Positions 11,648 through 23,752 of a stretch of DNA of 64,000 nucleotides are shown here, in pieces (position 1 is the stretch's first letter; the number at the start of each line of letters is the position of its first letter). The position numbers were made by a program, and so were the translations under genes. The notes beneath the pieces are model-generated. The model saw only the letters and a list, made by a program, of their open reading frames with translations, was not told the origin of the DNA and made no database searches. This stretch comes from Archegozetes longisetosus (taxonomy: Eukaryota; Arthropoda; Arachnida; Sarcoptiformes; Trhypochthoniidae): assembly GCA_018873245.2 (NCBI GenBank), contig JAEMBT020000002.1, forward strand, positions 2,766,001 through 2,830,000. The letters run 5' to 3'.

Positions 11648-12729
11648 TCATTTATAATTTTTATAATGAACTTGTGATTGAATGTGTCGAGGAAGATATC
11701 TTTCTTCTGTTGGTATATAACCGCCAACTGGTTGATAGTCAGCACGTTGTATGTTCTGTAAGAATCTGTTCCTAAATTGAGGACCAGGGGCTAGGAAACC
11801 ATAAGGTGGTACGAATCTGAAAGGAAGTGGAACCGCAGCCGGGATTCCCAACTTGGAATACGGTTCGAATTGTAGTGACGGAACATATGTGTCATATCTG
11901 TTGGAGTTCAGACATTAAATTCTTTTGATAAATTTTTCAACTCAATTCTCACTCATGAACGATTTGAACTTCTACTGGCTCTTCAGTCGAGTCCAAACCC
12001 GAAAAATTAGTCATTGGTTTATTAGTATCAGTATTATTCCCGGTATCGTTCAAATAAACACTTGAATAGTTGACAATTTCGACGTTTGCTTCTTGTGCCT
12101 GAGAAACTTTGACTTTTGCAGGACTCGGCGATGGTAGAGCTGCACTTGCGTTGACGGCATAAACTGCCGTAGCCGTAACTTCTGTAAAGAAAAGTTTTGA
12201 AAGAATCAACAACTGTAAAACTTGTGTTTAATTTTTTTTTCAAATTATTTAGCAAGAATTTCAGACAATTTAATACCGATGAGAGATAAAGGTTTGGCAG
12301 TGACCGTACTATCGGTTCTTAAGCTGATAAACCTTTGTCTATAATAGGGATGACATAATTTGTAGCAGTTTTTGACTGAAACAAAACGGTTTGCGTTTCC
12401 GCCACAACCAGAATATGAGAACGCTTTACATGAATAGGTCTTCGAGTCGTAGTATATGCGAACCAAGTCCTGACTGCAAGGCCCTGTATCTACTTTTTGG
12501 AAACATGCGGCTGGTAGTCCGATGTGCGACTGACCGCGTAACACAATTTCATTATCGCATATGGCCGCTTTGGATCCTAGCCCACATACGAACGAAGAAC
12601 CGGATATTGATTGACATAAATATTCTGTAAAGAACATTTTAGGAAGATTTTGAGAAGTGCTGGTCATTTTCTATCAATAATAGAAAACTTACGGTTAATT
12701 GTCAACAACAGTAGTACTATTGAAATCAT
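11648..12729 (-). CDS. Secreted single-Kunitz-domain protein B
   Basis: Four exons: 12729-12693 (signal peptide MISIVLLLLTIN), 12624-12277, 12181-11953 and 11897-11648, all GT-AG with matching phases, 287 residues. The Kunitz domain (ACFQKVDTGPC to CYKLC) has the canonical six-cysteine spacing and P1 Ser. A first segment with three more cysteines precedes it, as in the neighbouring paralogue. The intron that splits the Kunitz domain of gene A (after SYSG) is absent here. The C-terminal half is unlike gene A: a low-complexity Thr/Asn/Glu segment, then a Pro/Tyr/Arg-rich tail. Such tails occur in secreted matrix or salivary Kunitz proteins; the role here is unknown. Convergent with gene A, which suggests an inverted duplication followed by divergence. 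Confidence 0.85.
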
Positions 12730-13531
12730 TATGAATTAGATAATCATTCAAATGTGTTTAATTTCCGGTTTCGTAAAGAAAATAATAAATTATTATAAAA
12801 GTTATTTTTGGAGATTTTTAAACTTTAATTCGAGTATTTTTCCTATGGAATCTCATAGATTTGAGAAAGTAATTTATAAAACAGTAAGTACTAATTGTAA
12901 TAAAACCAATAAAATGGTTCGATAAATCTAGCTTGATAGAGTTATTACAGAACTTTAATTTATCGACCTATACTTATGTGTTGACGACTTCACTAGCAAA
13001 GTCTTAATAACTTATATGTCTAATGTCAATAATTGGTCAATTTTTCAGTTTACTAGACTTTAATGAGGTATCAGAAGGCTTTACCCAACAACTTCTAAAT
13101 AAAACAACTTTGCTAAGTGCTTAGAATGTAACCGAAGTGAAGAAGTAGCTAATGGCTTATTAAACGCTAACGAGATAGCGCTCATGTTATCATTTCATTC
13201 ATTCAATACATATTTGGAAAACTAGGCGTAACAAAATCTTGTAAACATTTCAAGTAATTTGGTACTTTTGTATGTGCAATTCTTGTATAAAACATGCTGG
13301 AGCATAGCTAAAAGCATAACAAATTAACGAGAAAGATGATTTGGATTTAACACAAATATACAAAGATCTGAATACGCATTTGTATGACGTAAAGAAATAA
13401 AAAATAATTGAATACTACAAGCGAGATAAACAATAAGAATATATTGGCAAATAACCCACTTAATTAGGTGACTACAAAACCAAAGTAGTTAACAATTAAT
13501 GGAATAGATTAAATAATAAATATCTAATGAA
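12730..13531. other. Intergenic region between Kunitz B and ZYG11
   Basis: About 800 bp with divergent promoters expected for the two flanking genes. No further gene, RNA or repeat was recognised. Confidence 0.45.
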
Positions 13532-16500
13532 ATGCTAGAAACTCCGCTACCGTTACGTCAATATTGTTTAGAATTCTTAAGAGAAAGCATTTCAGTGACC
13601 TGTTGTTCTAAAGATAATCAACTAATTGATGATAAAACCGATTTAATTAACGAACAAAAACTCAGGAACAACTTAAATATTTGCAAAAATAATTTAAATA
13701 GTATCGTTATCAATGGAAGCTTAACTGAAGAGCTACTGGAATCGCTATCGGCCCACAATCAACTGACAGACGAAGTCCTATTGACATCGATCTTTGACAG
13801 CGACTGCACTCAATTGCGACACGTTCGTATTCCTGATGCTTCGCAACTCACTACAAGGGGACTGAGGGCCCTTAAAACGCATAGGATTAATCAACTAGAA
13901 GTTTGCGGTCTTATTAAGTGCACGATTAATGAGCTGATTGGTTGTTTAGGCGAGTGGTCTCTAATGAGGTTGAGATATTTAAATGTCGCTCATTCTTCGT
14001 TCACCAGTAGTAATAAGGTATCAAATTTTCTCCACTTTTATTCATTTACTTAGTGTACGGTTGCTTTCGATCTGCTTCTCTTTTGTGACTTTTAGGTTTG
14101 TTTTTGGGTTTTGATGAAGTGTTTTGTACTTTTTATTGGCTTGTTTGAGAGTGACCTAAAGTTTTCCGGTCGTTTGCTAATTTTTAAGTTTTTCTAGTTT
14201 CAGGTTAATATTTGCCTTATTCTGTTGACTTTGGTGTTTGTCATTGACTTTATTGAGAATTAAGTCCCTTTTTTGTTTTAGTAAAAGCTTTAAGCTTTTT
14301 GTCTTGTAAAATTTTGTCGATTTTGTTATTAAATGTTTTGCAAGTCTACTTTTCGTTCATATAATAGATTATTTTAGATTTGTTTTGCCTTAAATAGTCT
14401 ATTTCCAGACTCGAAATATTAAGACTTAAGCTTAATTTCGATTGGTTGATTTTCTAGTGCAATATTTAATCTGAATTGTCAACTCTTAAAAAGTTTTCGT
14501 GTGGTCTTAAGACTTTTAGGCATTTTACTTAAGCAGGATCTTAATTTTGATTTGATGATTTTTCCAAATAACTGAGAGTCCAAAGCTTAGAAAAATCTTT
14601 AACAACCGGAAAATCAAAGGTTTAAAACTATATAAGAAATAAAGTTCACAAGTATTCTGTTAAAAGATAGCTAATAATTATAAAGTAATTGATACATGAC
14701 TTAAGATAAAATGAAACGATAATGAAAAAGTGAATCATAATTTAATTTGTAGTTCTGCGTTGTGGTGGGTTTGGCGAAACTGCAAAACTTACAAGTTTTA
14801 GACGTCAGTCATACGGAATTCAATCATCACGGCTTAGAAATAGTAGTCGAAGATTTGCCATGCCTTCAATGCCTAAATATATCTGCAACACGAGTCAGAG
14901 ACTTAACACCACTTCGAAAATGTAAAGACAGACTAAAGTCTCTGTCAATGTATAACTTGAGGTCGAGTTCAGGTGGTTGTGACGAATTCGTGCCAATACT
15001 AACTGAACTAAATCAATTAGTATATTTAGACATATCTGATGATAGGGATAATCCATTAGATATGTTGACGCCATTACAAGACTGCACAACACAGATTTTA
15101 AAACAACCACAATCCTTCAAATATCTTAAGAGTCTTGATCTTTCCGGAAAAGATGGTATCGATAGTGAGGAACTGAAGAAATTTATTATTTATAAACAGC
15201 AGTCCAGTTGCGAATCACTAAAATTTTTAGGTCTTATGCAGACGACTGTCTGTTTCGAAGATCTTTTATTAAATACTTGCCATCAGTGGTATGATTCGGA
15301 ACTTGTCATCACCGGCAATGCGACGGAGTCTCAGATCATAGAGTCACTGATTCGCTACAAACATAGACCGACTTTTGTTCAAAAATCATTATTTTATTTA
15401 TATAACTATACCTTAACTTATTGTGAGCCCAGAACTGATTTGATTGATTTGATAACAGTCCCAATGAGGAAACATTCAAAAATAATTGGTATACAAATGG
15501 CTGCGACCGCATGTCTTTACAATCTAACTAAAAATAAATTAGGCGAAAAAATACATCCGAAAATATTGAAAAAAGTAGTCGACGCTACCCTAAATGCTAT
15601 GGAGTTGTTTCCGAATCATCAACAGTTGCAAAAAAACGCTTTATTAACGCTATGTAGTGACCGTATACTACAAGAAGTTTCATTCAATCGATTCAAATGT
15701 ACCCAATTAGTTATGGACTCCTTGGTTGCTTTCAAGGATACGGCTATGAATAGGATGGCAGTTGCCATCTGTTCAATACTTGCCGCCAAGATTTCGACTA
15801 CGGAGACATCGAGTTTGGGTGCAAAACCTGTTTATATGGAGACTCTTTTAGATATAGTCAGAAGTCGTGTTCAGTATGGTTCAGATCATGACATCATGCT
15901 TAAGTTTACTTTGAGTGCGTTATGGAATTTGACTGACGAGTCACCAAAAACCTGTGAAATGTTTTTAGAAAAAGGAGGAATGGATCTATATCTGCTTGTT
16001 CTCAACGTGAGCGAATATTTCATTAGATATTTTGTTTAAGTCAAATTTTGTTGTACTCTTTTCAATTTAATTGTCAGTTTTTCTGTTATTTGTACATCTT
16101 TTGATTACATTTGATTAGATTATCGTTGACTAATTGCTTTTTGTGCGTTTTTGCTTTAGCTATTAATCGTTTTCTTCTACTTTAGACTTTTGTCGGTCAG
16201 TGTGCGGTTGAGACCAAAGTTTTAGGTTTACTCAACAATATCGCTGAAGTTTCTTACTTAAGATCAAATTTAATGAAATTAGAATTTCTAAAAGTCTTGG
16301 GGTAATAACTATCAGAAATTAATTTAGTTTAGCTATTATTGTTGTTTAATTGGATTGGTAATTATGCAGAAGTCTAATGCATTCGCCGCATATCGATGTC
16401 AGCTATTTTGCTGCTGGAATTTTTGCCCATTTATGCTGTGATGGCATTCAGGCCTGGTCTCAATCTATGATGGATTTAAATACCGTTTTGGACGAACTTG

Positions 16501-17282
16501 TAAGAAATGTTTCATTTCAAATATAATTTAAGTCTATTTTAGTAGTAATTGATTTAAAATTTTCCAAAATTAAGGCGAGTGTAGTCCTAGGCTGGGCAAA
16601 TCCTGACATGGAAATGGTTGCCTACCGTTCGTTTTTGCCATTTCTGCCACTTCTTAATTGTTTCAAATCACCTGCCGTTCAGTTGTGGGCTATTTGGGCC
16701 ATACATCACGTCTGTTCTAAGAATCGTGAGTCTAATTAATTGGATAAGAGTTGCAAAATGCACGAGAACTAAGGAGCCTAATCCTAAAAGAAAATTCTAG
16801 GAATTTCTAATTTTGAATAACAGTATATACGGATCAAAGTTTGGGTTTAATAATTGCTTAAATCCAAAGCGAAAAATAGTCAAAATTTCAATCCTCTAGC
16901 CCATGCTTATCGACGAATAGGATTTAGATTTTGGGTTAGATCTAAACAATGTGTGGTTTAGCATTGTAAACAACGAGTGTTTTAGTACTTGTAATTAGAT
17001 CAATAAACTTAGAATTTTAATATTTTTAGAAATGAACCAAAAGTTGTGATCACACTTTTTGCAACTGTTGAACCGAAAAAACAAATGAACTGATAATAAA
17101 CTAAATTCTGAAATATTTGTTTAGCCAAACGCTATTGTGAAATGTTGGTTGGGGAAGATGGAGCAAAAACTATAAGAACTATTTATGAGACTGCCAAAAT
17201 TGATCAGAACGAGTCACTTACATCGCTCTGTCAACTCACTTTAGATGTAATTAAGAAAGAGATCCCAAATTTTGTTTATTAG
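13532..17282 (+). CDS. ZYG11B: ZYG11-family substrate receptor of Cullin-2 E3 ligase
   Basis: Six exons: 13532-14017, 14753-16006, 16186-16301, 16370-16499, 16575-16725 and 17125-17282, all GT-AG with consistent phases, giving 764 residues (human ZYG11B has 744). Family role: substrate receptor of CRL2 ligases recognising N-terminal glycine degrons. Near the N terminus PLRQYCLEFL fits a VHL/BC box for Elongin B/C and Cullin 2. Leucine-rich repeats follow (LRYLNVAHSSF, LQVLDVSHTEF, LQCLNISAT, LVYLDISD, LKSLDLSG). The C-terminal half is armadillo-like, with HSKIIGIQMAATACLYNLT, LKFTLSALWNLTDESP, VLGLLNNIAEV, VSYFAAGIFAHL and VQLWAIWAIHHVCSK. No break was seen. The symbol is by family; ZYG11B and ZER1-type members cannot be separated with certainty, though the length favours ZYG11. 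Confidence 0.92.
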
Positions 17283-17792
17283 TTACTAACTTAGAAAATA
17301 ACTAATTATCAAATTTTTAAGTTTAAGTAAATTTTAATTATTTGTTATTGTTTACTAACGTATTGAATCATATTAATTTACTGTAAATTTAAAAGATATC
17401 TATAACTGATTATCAGAATACTCATAATTATTTATCCCATTTGCTTTTATATTAATTATTGTTAAAATTGAAACCTTTCTTCAAATCTTTAAATTGATGT
17501 CGAAGTTATGTACATTATGTTAAACGTCAATTTAAGCTAACATTAAAACTAAAGCCTCTGTGAAAGTATGGTTTAATTGTTTATCCAACTGAAAGTTATG
17601 TTTATGAGTGACTTGAGAAAAATAAAACTTTTGTTTATCAGTCTTTGAACAGCACTACGATAAGAGTCAGCATTTTATACAATTAAGTCTTTGTATGACT
17701 TGAGCAAATTATCAAAACTTGAAGTCAAGTTTCCGTTAGGCAGAAATGGTCTTAAAGTGAATTTTTATGCATTTCTTACTTAATGCTTAAAA
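17283..17792. other. 3' flank of ZYG11
   Basis: About 510 bp, AT-rich, no recognised gene. It should contain the ZYG11 3' untranslated region. Confidence 0.4.
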
Positions 17793-18326
17793 ATGAACAA
17801 AAAATTTGATCTATTAATAGTTCGATACATATTGATTTCATCGTTAATTGTAGCATTTATTGCTTCGTTTTGGCTTATATTTGATATAATCAAAATCTAT
17901 CAACAAATTAACTATGAAATCGAAGACTATTTGTCAAAAATTCTCTCAACAAACAAAACAGACTTTATTTTTGATGAAACCCTCGATAAACTTCTGGATA
18001 AAAGTAATGCAAAACTTAATGTGTTTTATTCTAAAGGGCTAAAAGATTTAACTCAACTTTTAATGCCTTTAATTAATTTTTAAAATCTAGGACTGGATTC
18101 ATTAAAAACGCTGTTAATTTATTTAATATATGTCGTGATCATCTTATTCGGTTTTATAACAACTTTGTTGAACAATAATTTATTGCATATCGTGTTCTCA
18201 ATACTGATGACCAGTTCATTAATTATTAATCTGTTTATTGTAATTCTGTTTCCAGTCGTAACAGTAATTATAGCAGTAATTATAGTAACTATTAGTTGGC
18301 TTTTGTTAATATCAGTAAAAGTTTAG
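17793..18326 (+). CDS. Possible small membrane protein, two frames
   Basis: A 96-codon frame at 17793-18083 begins with Lys-rich residues and a hydrophobic segment (IVRYILISSLIVAFIASFWLI) and then turns hydrophilic. A second frame, open from about 18093 to 18326, is almost wholly hydrophobic (start codon at 18135), with at least two membrane-spanning segments. They are in different frames. A candidate acceptor (AATCTAG, about 18089) sits between them, but no donor that joins the frames in phase was found, so this may be a two-exon gene, a frameshifted one, or chance. No family was recognised. Little weight should be given to it. Confidence 0.25.
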
Positions 18327-19072
18327 AAGAAATATAAATATTAAGTAGCATTTGATTTGTAATTGAATAACCTTTTCATTTAAGACTTAAATATAATGTT
18401 ATTTAAACTAACAATATTTCTTCGAATCCTTCAATATGATGTACTTTTGAAGTTATTAATATCTTTTTATATACTTTTTGTAAATTCAAGACCTATTGAA
18501 CGTCTTCAAATGTTTACTGGTATTATAAATAAAAAATTCTTTGTAAGATGTTATGTGATTTAAATGATCTTATGAAAAATTACTAGAAACAAGTTTTGGC
18601 TTTTCTATGTGATTATGGGACAAATAGTTCATCAATAATACTTAAGAAGCTATATCTTAGCACATGCTGTGGAAAGTCTTTTACAAAATCACTCTAAAAG
18701 GCTTAAGCAAACTCAATGGAGCGTAAGATAGTGTAGCTTTGAAATTTTACTGAAGGCATGTTTGATGGACTGGATTTACCCAATTTGTTCAATTCTATCC
18801 TTGTTTCAATCTTGTTCTCGATGGCGATTCAGCATATAGAAGACCACTGAAAAGACCAATTGAAGAGTTGAATTGAATCCGTTTTTTACTAAATCTGATT
18901 AGAAAATGTGAACGAACCGAAAACAAGATTGATTTTGCTATATTGACTGAGTAGTTCCATCAACTTTCTGAGTCCGATCCTCTTTTCAATTCATCTAGTA
19001 AACAGAAGGCAGGCTTAATTTGAATCTAGTTTTCAATCTGATCAGGTGTCGAACATCGCTCAAAACTAAGCA
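18327..19072. other. Intergenic region
   Basis: About 745 bp with no recognised gene. Slightly richer in GC after 18700, where degenerate repeat sequence is likely, but no coding remnant could be named. Confidence 0.4.
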
Positions 19073-19561
19073 GTTTACCATTAGATCAAAGTTACAATTC
19101 TAAATGGGGGCCATCAAAAAATCAAGATATTTTCGAAATTTGAAAACTAGTATACCTTCTAAGCGATGATTAAAAATATTATCCTTTCATTATAGTTAGT
19201 ATAAAATCGAACTGCATCCAGAGGAAATATCAAAATTGTTTTGCAACGTTACTCTGAAGCAACGTTGCCAACTTAACTTACATTAAAAACTTTAGACATT
19301 GTAGTATGATAATTAGTAGAAGTTAACCATGTACCTTCGAAGCAACATTTCGAAAATGATTTTTGAGAAATTTTGAAGTTTCTTGACTTTGATCAAATTT
19401 TCTTAAATATTTCCTTGGATTCATCTTGAGTTTATACTAATTATAGTGATAGAATCATTTTTTATCCATTGCCTCAAGAAAAATATTAATTTTCGAAGCT
19501 TGGGCATATCTTGAATTCTGGATGGTACCCTTCAGAGTTTAAACTTCGACCTGATGGTAAA
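19073..19561. repeat. Degenerate foldback element
   Basis: Inverted arms of about 160 bp (19073-19235 and about 19395-19561) match imperfectly: for example ATAGTTAGTATAAA on the left against the complement of TTTATACTAATTATAG on the right. No coding capacity. An old MITE is likely. Confidence 0.55.
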
Positions 19562-20026
19562 AATATTTGTTTGAGTTCTCTTAAGATTAAAAGTTAAGAA
19601 TCAATTCGAAGATTCAATTTAAAGATTTGGGAATAGGTTTTCTATAGAAATCAAACTGCATTCTTAAAGAAAGTTCATTGGCTTGAACATTTATCTCACT
19701 AGAATAGAGCAACTGGAATTGAATATAATTTTAACTCTATTTATATTGATCAAAGGCAATAATATTCGATGTTTATATTAAATTTAATTTGTGGGTTAAG
19801 TAAGATCTGTACGAATCGAGCAACAATAAACCTATACACAAGTTCATTAGGCCAAATCCGACGATTTGGGGAAGAACACTAGAATTTTTGTAGTGAAACA
19901 TAGAAAATATATCTTCATAACGTGTGAACACTAATTAATGAGACGGAATAAACTATTGAATAACTGCGCTATTTTTGAGTCAATTTAAATGAACTATGAA
20001 TAAAATCGTAGCTTAGATTCTATAAA
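19562..20026. other. Intergenic region
   Basis: About 465 bp between a foldback element and a dead transposase. No feature was recognised. It may include the left part of the mariner-type element. Confidence 0.35.
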
Positions 20027-20690
20027 TTGTTTAGCATATTTTTATTCTTTGAGATTATCTTTCAAATAAAATATGGATCAATTAAAAAAGACAGCAGAAG
20101 AAAAATTTTTAGCACTTTCTATAAGGCCAATAGAGAAAAGAGTAAATTATTCATTGTTAATCACTTTGAATCAATCAATGTTCACAAAAGTACTACATAT
20201 CGGATTATCGAAAGAGTGGACAATAATTTTTCATTAGAAAAAGCTAAAGGTCAAGGACGGGAAGCGATAAAAACTTTGTTGAGTTCGTTGACGGCCGTAT
20301 TGGTGTTACAATGACAAAAGCGGCTAAAAAGTTCAAATAAACCAAACATATGTCGCAAAACTAATCAAGTTTTGCCGAATCAGGAGATGTTAGCGTAAAA
20401 CTATACCTAAAGTCACAGAGAGGCAAAAGGTTTTACAGAAAATCAAATTGAATAAAATGAGACGCACTATTGCTAAGACTTTAACAAAAGTGCAAATCGT
20501 AATCGACGACGATTCTCACTTTCTGATTAATTTCCGACATGTTTCCCGATTCAAGACAAGAAATGCTCGACAAATGATAGTTTCTATGCTTTTGATATCG
20601 AAAATGTTGAACCAAATGTCAATTGGTAATTATAGAATATTTACTGCCTTAAAATTGTGTTTGAAGCAACTAAAATGACCCCTATAGTCT
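20027..20690 (+). pseudogene. Dead Tc1/mariner-type transposase
   Basis: The first frame (20027-20314) carries a helix-turn-helix typical of the superfamily: STFYKANREKSKLFIVNHF followed by TYRIIERVDNNFSLEKAKG and a GQGREA GRPR-hook-like motif. After stops and frame changes, similarity resumes around 20395-20600: TIPKVTERQKV and then VIDDDSHFLI, which resembles the motif around the first catalytic Asp (IDDE..F). The remaining catalytic residues and the termini were not found. Several disruptions make it inactive. It could belong with the palindrome 260 bp downstream, but no shared terminal repeats were seen. Confidence 0.65.
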
Positions 20691-20952
20691 TTGCTTTTCG
20701 GAAAACTCAAATTTCATTCTTAATGAAAGACAAATCAATTCATGTAAATAATAGTGATTTCGAAAGACTGAGATTAAAATATTAAAAAAAATTATAATAA
20801 TGATATACATTTTTAGTAAAGTTCAAGTAATTGTCAAATTGGCTTGTATTGAAAAAAGTTTGTCTAATAGCATTAAATGCTATCAACTATATCACTTCAT
20901 TTGTCTCATTAGAAATGTAAATTTTTAAAAATTATTTTTATGATTTAGTCAA

Positions 20953-21083
20953 ATTTTACTGATGGAAAGGTTTTTAATTTCGTGTTTCAAGCTGAATCAA
21001 ATAAATAATTGTATATATTATATACAATTATTTATTTGATTCAGCTTGAAACACGAAATTAAAAACCTTTCCATCAGTAAAAT
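20953..21083. repeat. Perfect 131-bp palindrome
   Basis: Sixty-five bases on each side of a single central base (21018) are exact reverse complements, reading outward from GTATATATTATATAC at the centre to ATTTTACTGATGG at the edge. The perfection implies a recent origin or ongoing gene conversion. It contains no ORF and would form a cruciform in DNA or a 65-bp hairpin in RNA. Confidence 0.95.
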
Positions 21084-21764
21084 AATTTAATTTAATTATA
21101 GTCTTAATTATTAACTATATTATAGTCTTTTATACTTGAAATAGTGTCGACCTCTCAAAACTCTTTTATATCTCTTTTATAAAAACAGTTTAATCACTTT
21201 ATTATTATGTAATTTGAACTTATATTTAGCTTATTATTCGATTAAACGTGAATTAAATTATAGGCAAAATACTTTAAGTCTTATACTAACATTCAATGAT
21301 GAGTGAGTCCTTCACCAACTCAAGCTCTAATAAATCTTAAAAATTTCATTTTGTGATTATCATCCAATTGTAATTTTTGGTGAAATTTTCTTCAGCGATA
21401 ATTGAATATCCTAATACTATTGATGGCAGAAAATTTTATAATTATGCATGTGATATTTAATTTGATAATCGTAAAACAAATCTTGCTGTCAACTCATAAA
21501 TGTGTTTTTATCAAACTTTTAGATAAACTCAATTTGAGTTATTAGAGGCTAAATGCAATGTTTGTACAAGCTTTACAACTTATTGTATTTGAACAAGAGC
21601 ATAAAATTAATTTGAATTATATAATTGACTCGAATCATGAATTGATTTAAATATAATCCTACATACTTAGTAGAATTCAATAACTATCAAAAATCTAAAA
21701 TTTTTATTTATAATTGCTGTTTAACTCTATCATACTGGTTGTAAAAACAAACATGAAAATCAAA
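21084..21764. other. Intergenic region, 3' of the astacin gene
   Basis: About 680 bp, AT-rich, no recognised gene. The part near 21700 should be the astacin 3' untranslated region. Confidence 0.4.
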
Positions 21765-22907
21765 CTATTCGCATTGATATAACTTTTGAATGGCTTTTAT
21801 ATCTGATTGACTCAAACCATATTTTTCGAAGACTTCAACCATTTTTACGCCCGAAATCTTTGGATGCATAGTTATAGATTTTCCATCTTTGCTGAAAGTA
21901 AGCGGTCCGTAAAGCATAATTGAGTCGAAATCGAATTTAACTAACAGTCTATTCTGCCATGATTCTAATTTAGTAAATTGGTTCATCAATCCATCTGCTA
22001 CATTTTGCTCAAAGATATCGATATAATCGTCACGATCAGAACGTTGGTGTTCATGATAAAAGCCCACGCTGTGACCCAATTCGTGGACTATTGTTCCCGT
22101 TGAATGGCATCCATTTCCTAGCGATACCAATTGTTTGCCACCAGTTCTTCCGACGTAAGAGTAACAACTATTATAGTAGAAAAACAGGATAAGTAGTGAA
22201 TATCTTTCATCAAATTTCTTTAGATTTCATGAAAATAATAAAAATGATAAGACATTGAAATCTAACGGAATTTTAAATACAAATTGAATTTTAAATACAA
22301 ATTGAATAGATACCCGCTCTCTTTAGCAATATGTATATAATCGTATTCATTGGTTCTCTCGACAAATCGAATGCAAGTATTTTGATGGTATTGATTCATA
22401 GCACTAATTATTTTTTCCCTTTGTTCCGCTATAAATAGTAAGTGAAATTTGAATTAATATTTTTCGACTTAATCAGATGAATAATTCTTCAGAATTGAAT
22501 GCTCACCGAGATTTGAATCTATCTGAAAAGGAATCGTTCCCATTGGCCATAGTTTATAATCATTTGGCAGAGCGTTTCTGTTGCCCTAATAATTGAGATT
22601 TTCTCTAATAAGTTTAATTCAATTGGATTATCAAAGATAACTTGAAAAATCAATGTAATTTTAAGAGAAACTCACTATTTTAGTTATATTAATTCCAAGC
22701 ATGTCTCCACCAAATAGTTCTGGATTTTGGAGTGCGCGAATAGCTAATGGTATCTCGTTGTTGACTGAATTATCGAGATTAAATTTATTCTTAATCATAG
22801 TATTCAAATATAGTTATTTGATTTTCTTCAATACCTGGATAGCACAAAGTTCTGAGATCATAATTAAAAATTAAAAAAAGAACTAAGAGAGCTTTAAAGA
22901 TTGTCAT
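21765..22907 (-). CDS. Secreted astacin-family zinc metalloprotease
   Basis: Five exons on the minus strand: 22907-22835, 22789-22676, 22585-22507, 22428-22314 and 22167-21765. Exons 2-5 join in perfect phase and give a short propeptide (NPELFGGDM, a cysteine-switch-like region with the conserved FxGD Asp), then RNALPNDYKLWPMGTIPF, the M12A fold, and the zinc site HELGHSVGFYHEHQRSDRD with its catalytic Glu and third His. The Met-turn is SIMLYG with the conserved Tyr. About 260 residues, with no EGF or CUB domain, as in simple secreted astacins. Exon 1 encodes a signal peptide but ends one base out of phase. Removing one base from the T5 run at 22866-22870 (minus sense) restores a long hydrophobic leader and the correct phase, so an indel or assembly error there is likely. 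Confidence 0.85.
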
Positions 22908-23752
22908 TTTCAAAAAATTTGAATAGTTGTTATATTCTTATCTCTTTTTCTCTACCAAAACAAGTAACATGTACTTTTTTTTAGTACTATATTGATGATG
23001 TGTTGCATCCCAAGTATTGATGGTATGAAATACAATGCGTATTTGCTTATTTGATATTCAAGTCTATTAACTGTGTTCCTAAGAAACAAATGATAATAGT
23101 TTGTAACTGGTGACAAAGATAATACCTTTGAATATATAATACTTCGTGATTAGAGATAAATTTGTGAGAAAACAAAGGTGTAATACTTAAAATACCGTCA
23201 ACTTTATAAGATTTCAGAATAAGTTGAAAATTTGAAAAATGTTCTGTTCTGTGATTCAAGTCTTGAAGAACATATATTTAACTTTTAACTAGAGAATTTA
23301 TAGTAATTCTCATAAATTAAAATGTGCCAAAGTAGAATCCTAATTCAGGATTTTATTATTCCTTAATGCAACTGCTACCCATACAAGTTTTTATCTTATT
23401 TAATGATTTTATGAGCTTTCAGGTTTTTTATTTCTCATGTGAAGGCTTAGTCACTCATGTGTTGGTTCCTGAGGACTATTAAAAATGATTAAAGGTTTCA
23501 AATTCAGATCCTAATGAATACTCATAATTTTCTTTCATAGAAGTGTGCAAAAACAGAATTCGTCATAGCTTATATTTCACGTCATCTAAACTATATTTTA
23601 AACCAAAATTATAGTCATTTCATCTGAAGCTGTCGCCAAAGATTAAGTTTTCAAAACTTTGATGCAATAATTTTATTAACTGTGATGCAACTTTTAGAAT
23701 GAGTAATTTCACAGATTTATTTGAAAGCGTAAATGTATGATGTAGAAAGAAG
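22908..23752. other. Intergenic region between astacin and LPMO A
   Basis: About 845 bp without a recognised gene. An AATAAA signal for LPMO A on the minus strand lies at 23716-23721, about 32 bp past its stop. Confidence 0.45.

Noticed and set aside
12391-12630. 79-codon plus-strand frame across Kunitz B
   Set aside because: Antisense shadow of the Kunitz exon, whose cysteine pattern and splice sites are convincing.
14895-15110. 71-codon minus-strand frame in ZYG11 exon 2
   Set aside because: Antisense shadow of a well-supported exon.
23047-23259. 70-codon minus-strand frame
   Set aside because: No start context, domain or splice partner; composition of random AT-rich DNA.
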